Shown: positions 46,849 to 54,415 of the stretch, one piece after another
Layout: the number at the start of each line of letters is the position of its first letter
Position numbering within the stretch: position 1 is the stretch's first letter
Source of the DNA: Pantoea sp. Ap-967
GTDB lineage: Bacteria > Pseudomonadota > Gammaproteobacteria > Pseudomonadales > Pseudomonadaceae
DNA length: 64,000 bases
Assembly (NCBI RefSeq): GCF_011752565.1
Contig: NZ_VWXK01000011.1
Coordinates: forward strand, 1-64,000
Reading direction: 5' to 3'
Notes under the pieces: model-generated
The model's database searches: none
Seen by the model: only the letters and a program-made list of their open reading frames with translations
Told to the model about the DNA's origin: nothing
Translations under genes and position numbers: made by a program

Positions 46849-47313
46849 ATGGCCAAGCACCTGACCAAGGATGATATCCGCGCAATCGCTGACCAGTTGT
46901 TAAGCTGGGAAGGTGCTTTAAGTTGGGAGTTGCTCTGCGACAAAGTGGCTGGCCTCGTTGGGAAGCGTCCAACACGCCAGTCGCTATACACGCATTTAGA
47001 GATCAAACGCGCTTTTACTCAAGCTAAGAAGAAGGCCAGTGAAGAAGTGGTTCGGATTCCTGCGCCTTCCAGCTTGAAGATCGCGGGAGATCGAATTGCG
47101 CGTCTAGAGTCGGAGATCCAGGCATTGAAGACTGAGAATTCTCAGTTGCTAGAGAAATTTCTGACTTGGCAATATAACGCTTCGATTGCTGGCTTGCACG
47201 AGTCGCAGTTGAACCGTCCGTTGCCGGTCATAGACCGTGAGCGCTCTGATGCCCCGGTACGCACTAGGCTGAAGGGAGTGAAGCCGAAGGCGGTTAAGCC
47301 TCAGAAATCATGA
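46849..47313 (+). CDS. Small coiled-coil protein of the recombinase operon (TnpC/GmtX-like position)
   Basis: This 154-residue basic protein starts directly after the stop of recombinase 3. Its N-terminus (DDIRAIADQLLSWEG to RQSLYTHLEIK) looks like a winged or helix-turn-helix segment. It is followed by a coiled coil (GDRIARLESEIQALKTENS) and a lysine-rich tail. Small proteins with this layout accompany recombinase sets in Tn554-type elements (TnpC, DUF6262) and in gamma-mobile-trio islands (GmtX). Assignment is by position and architecture only. It may assist recombination or synapsis. Confidence 0.7.
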   Translation: MAKHLTKDDIRAIADQLLSWEGALSWELLCDKVAGLVGKRPTRQSLYTHLEIKRAFTQAKKKASEEVVRIPAPSSLKIAGDRIARLESEIQALKTENSQLLEKFLTWQYNASIAGLHESQLNRPLPVIDRERSDAPVRTRLKGVKPKAVKPQKS

Positions 47314-47350
47314 CCGTCACCCAAGGGTGGCTTCCTGTAGTTTCTCCCTT

Positions 47351-47390
47351 GATAGACCTGCTCCTAGAGCAGGAGGTATCCAGGGGCGGG
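47351..47390 (+). repeat. Structured hairpin element, copy A
   Basis: An outer pair GATA/TATC encloses an inner stem CCTGCTC/GAGCAGG with loop CTA, followed by CAGGGGCGGG. It lies between the recombinase operon and the DUF4238-like gene. Copy B is on the far side of that gene and keeps the same architecture. No T tract follows, so a terminator role is unlikely. Confidence 0.6.
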
Positions 47391-47481
47391 CAGGTGCATC
47401 CTGCTTTGATAACTGCCTCTGGGATGCCTGGAGGGAGGCTCCTAGCTACACTCTCATTGTCTCGACCTAGAGGGTCTGTAT

Positions 47482-48276
47482 GTGAAGTATGAGCCTACCC
47501 AGCCTGGCAACCCCCATCAATTTACGATCAATCAGCATGTCTTCCCGAAGGCCAGTATCCAGCGATTTGCAGGCTTGGATGGCTTTGTGGAGGTTTTCTC
47601 AATCCCGCACCAGAAAGTCATGCGACTCAAACCCAACAATCCGATTTTCTGTGCCCAGCGCGTGTGGGATCAGCGGACTGAGGTTGGGATAGGAAAGCAA
47701 ATTGAAGACAGGTTCCAAGCCCTGGCTGATGCCATTGAGCGTGGCAGGGTGAATACAATCGGGATCTGGGAAAAACGAGTCGTTGAGGAATTTTTCTCCC
47801 TCTGGCGGACGCGTCAACGATTCCGGAATGAAGGTCTTGGGGATGTGACGATCAACGGAGTAGCCAGTGAGACGCTGACCAAAGCTCAGCAAGAGGTGCT
47901 GGAGAGTAAGCACATGCTGTACGCATCTGATGGCGTGATGAAGGGGAGGTTGCTGGCCAGCGTCCAAGTCATCGGCTATCAAGACTGCTTCATACACGCG
48001 AACCAAGCGATGCAGTGGGGAATCGTGCGCTCACCGATCCACGATTTCTTAGTGCCGGACTGCTTCGAGGACATGATGATCGTCCCTGTGTCCCCTCGGG
48101 TGGCCATCGTCGCCGATATGCCCGACTGCTTCCTAACGGATGACCAGGTAGCGGTGATCAATCAAACCGCGATTGCCCGCTCTACCAATTTCTACTTTGC
48201 TCGACATCTCGCAACTGCCCCCATCATTACCGGCCTACAGCGTCTGCCCTTCGGTAACCTAATGCGCAGGCCATGA
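47482..48276 (+). CDS. DUF4238-like protein
   Basis: A 264-residue protein beginning at GTG after a GAGGGT site. The N-terminus NQHVFPKASIQRFAG resembles the HxxP...L..F opening of DUF4238 proteins. It is followed by AQRVWDQRTEVGIGKQIEDRF, the usual second segment. These proteins are uncharacterised and common on mobile elements, and some lie near defence genes. No membrane segment or signal peptide is seen. The gene is bracketed by the two hairpin elements at 47351 and 48299. Family assignment comes from remembered patterns. Confidence 0.7.
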   Translation: MKYEPTQPGNPHQFTINQHVFPKASIQRFAGLDGFVEVFSIPHQKVMRLKPNNPIFCAQRVWDQRTEVGIGKQIEDRFQALADAIERGRVNTIGIWEKRVVEEFFSLWRTRQRFRNEGLGDVTINGVASETLTKAQQEVLESKHMLYASDGVMKGRLLASVQVIGYQDCFIHANQAMQWGIVRSPIHDFLVPDCFEDMMIVPVSPRVAIVADMPDCFLTDDQVAVINQTAIARSTNFYFARHLATAPIITGLQRLPFGNLMRRP

Positions 48277-48298
48277 AGCTGGGGAATGGCGGCGTGGC

Positions 48299-48336
48299 GA
48301 TACCCGCTCCTGGAGCGGGATTATCCAGGGGTAGGG
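48299..48336 (+). repeat. Structured hairpin element, copy B
   Basis: GATA and TATC arms enclose the stem CCCGCTC/GAGCGGG with loop CTG, followed by CAGGGGTAGGG. Relative to copy A, one stem pair has changed from T-A to C-G on both strands. It starts 22 bases after the DUF4238-like stop codon. Confidence 0.6.
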
Positions 48337-48884
48337 ATTTGGACACCGAGTTCACCACCCATTTGCATCCGACTGGACCAGTTGTTTGCACCGGATACGA
48401 CCAGCGCACTGTGAACCGGCAGATACCCAAAGCAAACGTTGGTGGAGGGCAGCTTTCGGCCCATACCTGCCCTCCACGAAGGGCAGGAATCGGCCAAAAC
48501 GGATAATCACAGACGAGTGCTTCCGACCCGTTACAGCCTTTGGTGTAGCTTTTTTTGTGAAGGACACCAACTTACTCCAATGCGAACACACGCTGCGCCC
48601 TCGGCTATCACATTCCCGCTCCTACCGGATCACCCCAGCCTTCAAGGCCTGTCGAATGCCTAGGTGAGCGCGAAAGATCAGTAGCTGAGCGGGCGTAGAC
48701 CTGGTGCAGTGCTCGCTCTTTGCTACCGCATCAGTAGCTGAAATCGTCGGAAGGGCCTGCGTCCAGATCATTCTGGGCGGCGGCCCTTGCTGGCGTAGTC
48801 TCTGCCGCTTACGCTGGAGCCAACTGACCGATCATCCAGCATAGAGCTGCGAAGGTATGGACAGGATCGCCTACAGGAGTCTCC
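48337..48884. other. Intergenic stretch without a convincing gene
   Basis: The 548 bases between hairpin B and the protease gene contain only short open frames with no protein-like sequence. One copy of a dispersed hairpin repeat lies at 48455-48496. The last 15 bases carry the AGGAG site of the protease gene. The stretch may hold decayed genes and the protease promoter. Confidence 0.5.
48455..48496 (+). repeat. Dispersed 42-base hairpin repeat, copy 1
   Basis: TTCGGCCCATA leads into the stem CTGCCCT/AGGGCAG and ends in GAATCGGCCA. Two related copies lie at 51111 and 51212 in the same orientation. The loop here (CCACGA) is the reverse complement of that in copy 2 (TCGTGG). Confidence 0.65.
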
Positions 48885-49919
48885 ATGGAACACTTCGTAC
48901 CATTCGTGATTGAAACCTGTGAGATGGAGGGTTCGTCGAACAACAAGGGCTATCCTCTGATCCCGGATTTAGAACGACCTTTTCACCCTTTCAGAATCCA
49001 GGACCCATTCGGGCTGAGAAATGCCGTCGTACCCGTGTTTCGGCAAGACGTTACGGGAGCCATCTATGGGCTGGGCACCGCGTTCAACATCAATGAATTT
49101 GGCACCTTCCTCACCGCCCATCATGTCATCGACTTTATCGAATACGACAAAAACAGCCGCCCCATCCTTTTCCTAGGCATGCACGCTTTGGTGTATGGCA
49201 AGGCCATCATTCCTCCCGCCTGCTTTGTGCCTATCACAGGCGCTCATTTTCCCACGATGGACTCCGAAAACCCCCTCGGTTTTTTGTTAGGGAAGCCGGA
49301 GCGCAAAGTCGCCATGGACCTCGCGGTAATGCAGGCTTCCCCACTTGACCCGGGCGTTCGCACACCCCAAACGTTGAAGGTGCGCGTTAACAACTGGAAG
49401 CCCAAGGTAGGTGATTTGGTTCTCGCTATTGGGTACCCCGAGCTGAACCTTTCCGAGTTGAACGAGGACTCACAGCGGATGCTCCTTTCAGAAGGGATGT
49501 ACGGGGCGTATGGCAAAATTCTTGAGGTGTATCCTGATGGCGTAGGCACCTCCAACCCTAGCCCTGTTTTTATTGTTGACTCCGATTGGCCCCCAGGCAT
49601 GAGCGGAGGTCCCGTTTTCAACCAGGCGGGAGAAGTCGTTGGTATCGTCAGCCGCTCGGTCCGAGCCGAGGAAGACCTCCCAGGCCGTGGGTTCGCGGTA
49701 GATCTGGGTAGAAGCCACGAAATTCAGGTGTTTGCACCTAGCCTTGATGAGCCTGGCTGGCAGGTGTGTTGGGGCGTGTTTCTGGAAATTGGGAGCGATC
49801 CGGTTAGCGTACACGCCAACGAACAGGACGCGGCCTTGGCGGGTGATACTCTGGGCCAACCCTTCAGCATCATAAAAATTGCCAACAAAATCGGCTCTAA
49901 AAATTATATCGGCGTATAA
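48885..49919 (+). CDS. Trypsin-like serine protease
   Basis: A 344-residue protein with a chymotrypsin-fold catalytic triad. H80 lies in FLTAHHVID, D145 in AMDLAVMQ, and S240 in PGMSGGPVF, followed by GEVVGIVSRSV. There is no signal peptide or PDZ domain, so it is probably cytosolic and unlike the periplasmic HtrA/DegP. Stand-alone proteases of this kind occur in defence islands, but no adjacent partner is evident. It may cleave a cellular or phage protein; the substrate is unknown. A strong AGGAG precedes the ATG. Confidence 0.85.
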   Translation: MEHFVPFVIETCEMEGSSNNKGYPLIPDLERPFHPFRIQDPFGLRNAVVPVFRQDVTGAIYGLGTAFNINEFGTFLTAHHVIDFIEYDKNSRPILFLGMHALVYGKAIIPPACFVPITGAHFPTMDSENPLGFLLGKPERKVAMDLAVMQASPLDPGVRTPQTLKVRVNNWKPKVGDLVLAIGYPELNLSELNEDSQRMLLSEGMYGAYGKILEVYPDGVGTSNPSPVFIVDSDWPPGMSGGPVFNQAGEVVGIVSRSVRAEEDLPGRGFAVDLGRSHEIQVFAPSLDEPGWQVCWGVFLEIGSDPVSVHANEQDAALAGDTLGQPFSIIKIANKIGSKNYIGV

Positions 49920-49946
49920 GCAGCAGCTGTTATTCGGGGGTTAAGC

Positions 49947-49978
49947 AAAGGGCCTCAGTGTAGGTCCTTTGGCCCTTT
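49947..49978. terminator. Bidirectional terminator
   Basis: The palindrome AAAGGGCC/GGCCCTTT has a 16-base loop and lies between the protease gene (+) and the convergent gene at 50023 (-). A/T tracts at both ends suit termination from either side. Confidence 0.75.
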
Positions 49979-50022
49979 AGAGCGCCTCTCATGCGCAGCA
50001 AAGCTAGCAGGTATGCGAAAAC

Positions 50023-50946
50023 TTAAGACTCCGAGAGCTTATTGTCAATCCTGATTTGTTTAATGAAATTTTCCTCCTGTTGCGGGCTATTTATTTTCAA
50101 TGTCGATAGCAAGGAAGGTGATATCTTTGACTTGTAATTATGATAAATGACATTGCTATCAGAGCTATTTGGTTGTATTTTCTTGGAAATGCCGGTGAGA
50201 TTATTTTCATTACAACTGAGTAGCCACACGCCATCTACGTGTTCAAATTCTGAGTTGTCGAAATAGCTAGTCTTAAATATCGTATTATTTTTCTTAGATA
50301 CATGAAAGTCTTGATCGATTATCTGGGCGGTAACCGCATTCTCATCGCTAATCTCCAAGTGTATTATCGCTTGCTTTTTGAAAAGGTTTTTTAGATAGGA
50401 GTAGTCGATGTACTCGCTACCCTCAATGAAACCCACGTTTATGCAAACGATATTTGTATCCCCCTTATTTACCGTTCCATTTTCAAGGTAGGTTTGATAC
50501 TTCTCTGCCTTTGCTTTCAGTGCCCCAGTTATCCTCTCATGCAGGCTGCTCATTTCAGGGATTTTCACCTCAATGCTCCCTCGATTGGCGCTATGCCCCT
50601 TAGGTGGTGGATAAATATACTGTTGAATATTTGACTTCCTTAGAACAACCTGAACAGGTGTTATTATTTCGATGTTTACTTTTTTTGATTCAAAATTAAA
50701 AGTTAAGTCCGGCCCTTTGTTTTTGCTTTCGATGTCACTAATGCAGTGCGTGCAGTGTTCCAAAACAACAAGCTCCGACAGCCTGTGCATCGTCTTCTCT
50801 GGATCACTCATCTGCGACACAAAGTTAGAGTCCAGCAATCTTTTTTTATGCATCTTCGAATATAGGCTCTCATAAAAGCTTATTGTGCCTTCGGTAGAGG
50901 TGTAGTGCTTTATTACAGCGCGAGCAAATTCGGTTACGTTAGTCAT
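50023..50946 (-). CDS. Uncharacterised protein with possible PD-(D/E)xK nuclease core
   Basis: A 307-residue protein, strikingly AT-rich compared with the backbone and so probably recently acquired. The segment GPDLTFNFESKKVNIEIITP (residues about 78-97) resembles the D...E-x-hydrophobic core of restriction-endonuclease-like folds. The third catalytic residue is not a clear lysine. Nearby cysteine/histidine residues (LEHCTHCI) could bind metal. The remainder is alpha/beta with a lysine-rich character. I do not recognise a family. A role in restriction or phage defence is a guess from context. Confidence 0.65.
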   Translation of the reverse strand: MTNVTEFARAVIKHYTSTEGTISFYESLYSKMHKKRLLDSNFVSQMSDPEKTMHRLSELVVLEHCTHCISDIESKNKGPDLTFNFESKKVNIEIITPVQVVLRKSNIQQYIYPPPKGHSANRGSIEVKIPEMSSLHERITGALKAKAEKYQTYLENGTVNKGDTNIVCINVGFIEGSEYIDYSYLKNLFKKQAIIHLEISDENAVTAQIIDQDFHVSKKNNTIFKTSYFDNSEFEHVDGVWLLSCNENNLTGISKKIQPNSSDSNVIYHNYKSKISPSLLSTLKINSPQQEENFIKQIRIDNKLSES

Positions 50947-51110
50947 GGTGTCGCCTTAGGTTTAAAGTCGAGCGCATTGTAATTAGGTATTAATAATTTC
51001 AGCTTATAGCCCTGAGCGGCACACGCAAAGCCAAACCTCACATTGGCTGCTTTAAACAGTCGAAACGATATGCTATGGGTGAAAATTTCTGACGGCTGCG
51101 TACTTCTGTT

Positions 51111-51152
51111 TTCGACCCAAAGCTGCCCTTCGTGGAGGGCAGCAATCGGCCA
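51111..51152 (+). repeat. Dispersed 42-base hairpin repeat, copy 2
   Basis: TTCGACCCAAAG leads into the stem CTGCCCT/AGGGCAG with loop TCGTGG, then CAATCGGCCA. It lies in the 448-base gap between two reverse-strand genes. That gap otherwise contains only short spurious frames. Confidence 0.65.
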
Positions 51153-51211
51153 TTTTCTGCTGGCCATCACCGAACGCTTAGGGTCGATAGCGGTCATTCG
51201 CGATCGGCTAC

Positions 51212-51258
51212 TTTCGACCCATGCTGCCCTTCATGGGGGGGCAGCTTGCGGTCAGAAG
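51212..51258 (+). repeat. Dispersed hairpin repeat, copy 3
   Basis: TTTCGACCCATG is followed by CTGCCCTTCATGG and a G-rich arm ending GGGCAG. It is about 60 bases after copy 2. Between copies 2 and 3 the sequence GGGTCGATAGCGGTCATTCG, a phrase I associate with decayed intergenic repeats in pseudomonads, is present. Confidence 0.55.
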
Positions 51259-51394
51259 CAGACACTCAATACATCTACAAAATTGGCGTCGATTCGTAAC
51301 CGTCCGGCGAAGTCAGCTACCTTCCCCGCACCGCGCGTTCTCCACGGTAAGCTATGAGGAGTGCTATGAAGGTGAGCCTCCTAGGCCTAACGAG

Positions 51395-52159
51395 TTAGTT
51401 TTTCGGCCCGTACCCACCGGGTTTAGTATCGGAGGAAGGCTCAGATGGCGGATCAGATGCCGCTGAAGGATTGACCGCTGCCATGTATTTCGCAATGAAT
51501 GGTTCAGCCCACGCGTCTAGCTGTTGAAAATTCGCAAACTCACGACTTTTTATCCCACCAGCGAACGACGTGCCGAATAGCGTGATGGGCATTGCTCTGG
51601 TTTTCTCGTAGCTGCCGGTCTCTTCTCTCGCCCACAACAGCCAGTTCAGATACCTGAGAAAATCGTGACGCTCTAGCCCTGACTGTCCAGTCGCTACGGC
51701 AATTGCGAGTTGCTCACCGCTAACCTCTGCCGGGCCATCATACTCAAGGTGCCTGTGCGGTGGGTTCTGGCGTACTGCACCGCATGATGGGAGAGTTTCC
51801 GGGCGGCACACCAAATCCTCATAAACGCCGAAAAAGGTGTCCAAGCCTCCGTTGTATCTCTTCTTTCCCCATGCTGCGAAGTGACACTGTTGATGAAGAT
51901 CAAGGGCTTCCCAATATGTGAATAGCCCCTCGCACAGAACACAGGCAGATTTCTTATGATCTTCACTGCGGAGATCCCCCCTACTCGATTTGAACTCAAC
52001 TAGGAAAAACCGACCGTCGCTTGAGAACATATTGTCAGCGTTGAATACCCGGTCTGCTCCACTCAGTGGGATATTCAAATCTATAGCGCCATGAGACACA
52101 CACGCCTGCCATAACTCAAAATGGAAGGTAAGACTTACGCTTGGCTCTCTTCCCGACAC
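51395..52159 (-). CDS. Uncharacterised protein with possible PD-(D/E)xK nuclease motif
   Basis: A protein of 254 residues if translation starts at the GTG at 52159, which has GGAGA 8 bases upstream. The open frame continues to 52303 without a better start. D42 (FNADNMF) and E55-F-K57 (FFLVEFKSS) reproduce the D...ExK active-site pattern of PD-(D/E)xK nucleases. A CVLCEG motif and several histidine/cysteine residues (LHQQCHF) follow. The C-terminus is proline/serine-rich and disordered-looking. Function unknown; a nuclease is suggested but unproven. Confidence 0.7.
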   Translation of the reverse strand: MSGREPSVSLTFHFELWQACVSHGAIDLNIPLSGADRVFNADNMFSSDGRFFLVEFKSSRGDLRSEDHKKSACVLCEGLFTYWEALDLHQQCHFAAWGKKRYNGGLDTFFGVYEDLVCRPETLPSCGAVRQNPPHRHLEYDGPAEVSGEQLAIAVATGQSGLERHDFLRYLNWLLWAREETGSYEKTRAMPITLFGTSFAGGIKSREFANFQQLDAWAEPFIAKYMAAVNPSAASDPPSEPSSDTKPGGYGPKN

Positions 52160-52289
52160 TGATACATCTCCGCAGACCAACCTAACGTAAAGGAAAGCCT
52201 GAGACCTCCTCCGCTGTGAAGCTCGAATGCTATCACCGTGCCAGCTCAAGAATAAAGCCAGCGTCCGATGAGGGCCCGAGCCTACCTGG

Positions 52290-52505
52290 GGAGACAAGGA
52301 CACCGCCGCTCATTACGGCAGTGATGCAAAGGAAATGGCCATTGCCAGCTTGATCGGCCAGCCAGTTCACCTGCTGAGCCCCTTGGTCGCTTCAACGGTT
52401 CTGCTCTGCGGCTTACTCAACGTGGACTACGGAGAAAATCAGAAGGCATCCATTGGCTGGAGTGTCGGGACCTGCTCGGTCATGTTCGTTGCTGCCGCTG
52501 GGTTC
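52290..52505 (+). pseudogene. Remnant of a CitMHS-type citrate transporter
   Basis: About 70 codons read YGSDAKEMAIASLIGQPVHL, then LSPLVASTVLLCGLLNVDYG, and end near CSVMFVAAAGF. This matches my recollection of the C-terminal segment of CitMHS-family metal-citrate transporters. The rest of the gene (normally over 400 codons) is missing on both sides, and reading continues into unrelated sequence. It is a decayed fragment, probably left by recombination within the island. Confidence 0.55.
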
Positions 52506-52786
52506 ATTCGGCCGGAGGCCGGTGGGCAGTTACAGGGCGTGTGGGTCCGCCCCGATGGCGGATACAGGATAGCAAGGAGCAGAGTTTGCACATTGCTGAT
52601 GTGGAACCCGGTGAACCCATCTGGCGTGGCGCATCATGCTCAGGGCTTCGTGCTCAGTATGGGAAGGATGCCGACACACACGCTCTGACCCGCAGGTACA
52701 GGGGCTGGATAAGGAGTATTCAGGTCTAGTCTAGGGCAATCAGCGGAGAGGTTGAGGGTCGGCTGAGACCCGTATTTCATGCGGCT

Positions 52787-52822
52787 TATAAAGCTTTATA
52801 GACGACTATAGATCGATTATAG
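52787..52822. repeat. Four helically phased TATA tracts
   Basis: TATA occurs at 52787, 52797, 52807 and 52818, a spacing of 10, 10 and 11 bases. Three of the units read TATAGA followed by a GC-containing half. It lies downstream of the XRE gene, just before its stop-codon side. Role unknown. Confidence 0.5.
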
Positions 52823-52872
52823 AACCGCTCTGCACGGCCATTGTGCAGCCACATCGGGAAGGGATAGACGAC

Positions 52873-53151
52873 CTAGTCGTCCAGCTCCGACAGCTCCTTC
52901 GCTGCTTCATTGAGCAGGAGCCTGGCTTTTCCATTGATGAATTCGGCTTCGACCAAGCAGGCCAGCGTCACCGGAGAGACCTCCAAAACATCGCATAGCG
53001 CACGAAAGGTGCTGAGAGACGGCGAGTATTCGCCCTTTTCGAGGTTCCTGACATAGCGTGCAGTCGCCGCAGGTTCGAATTGCTCTTGGGTCAGCCCCCT
53101 CTCAAGGCGAAGTCGCCGGAAGACAGCCCCAAATGCCAATTTATAGTTCAT
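52873..53151 (-). CDS. XRE-family helix-turn-helix regulator
   Basis: A 92-residue protein with a Cro/CI-type DNA-binding domain. FRRLRLERGLTQEQFEPA is followed by the recognition helix ATARYVRNLEKGEYSPS. ATG at 53151 is preferred over an upstream start at 53178 because it begins at the domain. It is transcribed away from the three-gene cluster at 53334. Their 182-base divergent region is a plausible shared control region. Confidence 0.85.
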   Translation of the reverse strand: MNYKLAFGAVFRRLRLERGLTQEQFEPAATARYVRNLEKGEYSPSLSTFRALCDVLEVSPVTLACLVEAEFINGKARLLLNEAAKELSELDD

Positions 53152-53333
53152 AGCGCTTGGATGGCTAAAAGGAAGCATTGAACCTATTGCGTGCGCGTAG
53201 GAACAGGCAGTATCCTGCCGGTTGCTGACTTTTCGGCTTTTTCGACTTTTTTCCGAATCTTGGGAGTGCTCAATTTACTGAGCTACCGGGACGGCAACCT
53301 GCATCCAAATTTTAGTAACTGGAGAGTGTAAAT

Positions 53334-53726
53334 ATGATAAACGCCAGTGAGGAATTTATTAAAAATTATCCCCTGCTTTTTGCGCAGTCCCGAGAAAATC
53401 CACTGGGGGTACATTATTGGGGGTTGGAGTGCGGGAGCGGATGGTTTGGGCTCTTGGAAGTGCTTTGTCAGCGGGCGCAGGCCCATATTGATCATAAGAA
53501 AATCGAACAAGTTGTATTTCGACAGATTAAAGAAAAGTTCGGTGAGCTTCGTGTCTCTTATTCAGGGGGTGATGAATATATCGATGCGCTGATTGATATG
53601 ACGGAGGCCTTCTCTGCAATTGTATGTGAGAGTTGCGGTGCGCCTGGAGTGAAGCAACACTTGAAGGGCGGGTGGATTAAAACTGTCTGTCGGGCATGCA
53701 GCAGCGAGTTTGAGTCGCGAGTTTGA
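53334..53726 (+). CDS. Uncharacterised protein with C-terminal zinc-ribbon-like cysteines
   Basis: A 130-residue protein with the pattern HYWGLECGSGWFGLLEVLC followed by QIKEKFGELRVSYSGGDEYID. Its C-terminal cysteines, CESCG and CRACS, are suited to binding zinc. I recall this architecture as a widespread hypothetical family often near toxins and immunity genes. A GGAG site precedes the ATG. It begins a three-gene same-strand cluster with gaps of 13 and 10 bases. Function unknown. Confidence 0.75.
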   Translation: MINASEEFIKNYPLLFAQSRENPLGVHYWGLECGSGWFGLLEVLCQRAQAHIDHKKIEQVVFRQIKEKFGELRVSYSGGDEYIDALIDMTEAFSAIVCESCGAPGVKQHLKGGWIKTVCRACSSEFESRV

Positions 53727-53739
53727 TTATGGAGGCAAT

Positions 53740-54405
53740 ATGTTTCATACGATGATGGGTGCTCGCGTTATGACCTTATTCGAGGAGCATGAAGCGCCTG
53801 AGTGGAGGTTTGTATTTCACTCGCTTAATGTCGAGTGGTTCTATATTACGAAAATTGAATGGCAAGATGGTGAGCCAGTTGGCGAGTATATGATGATGAT
53901 CGGCGATGTCGCCGAGCTTCAACTATTGCTTTCCGCAAATCTTCAGTCCACCTCGATCTCAAGCATCTATCTGAATACGCCAGGGCATATGAATCTGAGC
54001 GAGCGTCGTGAGCAGCATTTGCTGCTAAAGATAGAGGAGGTAGGCGATGTTTACCCTGGCTGTGCAAATATCAATCACATCTATACGATCTGGAAAAATG
54101 GGCCTGTAGAAGTTTACTCCGATGAACCTGGAGATTGGATCAACAATGAAAGGGTTGTCCTTTATGACGTAGGGGGGGATTACCTTAAGTCTGTCGAAAT
54201 TGAACAGCTGGAGTCCGCAAAGCGTCAAGCGTCTATCATGCACGTCGCAGCTCGCATCCATAGGAATGATGCAAGTGCATCGAATTTGTGGCTGCTCACT
54301 AGCGTCGCGGAATTGGGTGCGCGGCGGCCAATCGATATGACAACGCCGATGGAATATGACTGGCTTCGCAGCTATATCAATCAAAAATATGCTCTGTCAG
54401 TATAG
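53740..54405 (+). CDS. Uncharacterised protein, middle gene of three-gene cluster
   Basis: A 221-residue soluble protein, acidic and rich in aromatic residues, without recognisable catalytic motifs. ATG at 53740 is chosen over 53710 because GGAGG lies 6 bases upstream. The size and soluble character are compatible with an immunity-type protein, but nothing in the sequence proves that. It is probably cotranscribed with both flanking genes. Confidence 0.7.
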   Translation: MFHTMMGARVMTLFEEHEAPEWRFVFHSLNVEWFYITKIEWQDGEPVGEYMMMIGDVAELQLLLSANLQSTSISSIYLNTPGHMNLSERREQHLLLKIEEVGDVYPGCANINHIYTIWKNGPVEVYSDEPGDWINNERVVLYDVGGDYLKSVEIEQLESAKRQASIMHVAARIHRNDASASNLWLLTSVAELGARRPIDMTTPMEYDWLRSYINQKYALSV

Positions 54406-54415
54406 GGGAGGCTGA

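Noticed and set aside
47351..48336. Integron attC sites
   Set aside because: The hairpins lack the R''/R' core ends RYYYAAC and GTTRRRY, and there is no IntI-type integrase with its extra domain.
48273..48667. Short open frames of 70-90 codons after the DUF4238-like gene
   Set aside because: They overlap each other and the hairpin repeat, and have no protein-like pattern or ribosome-binding site.
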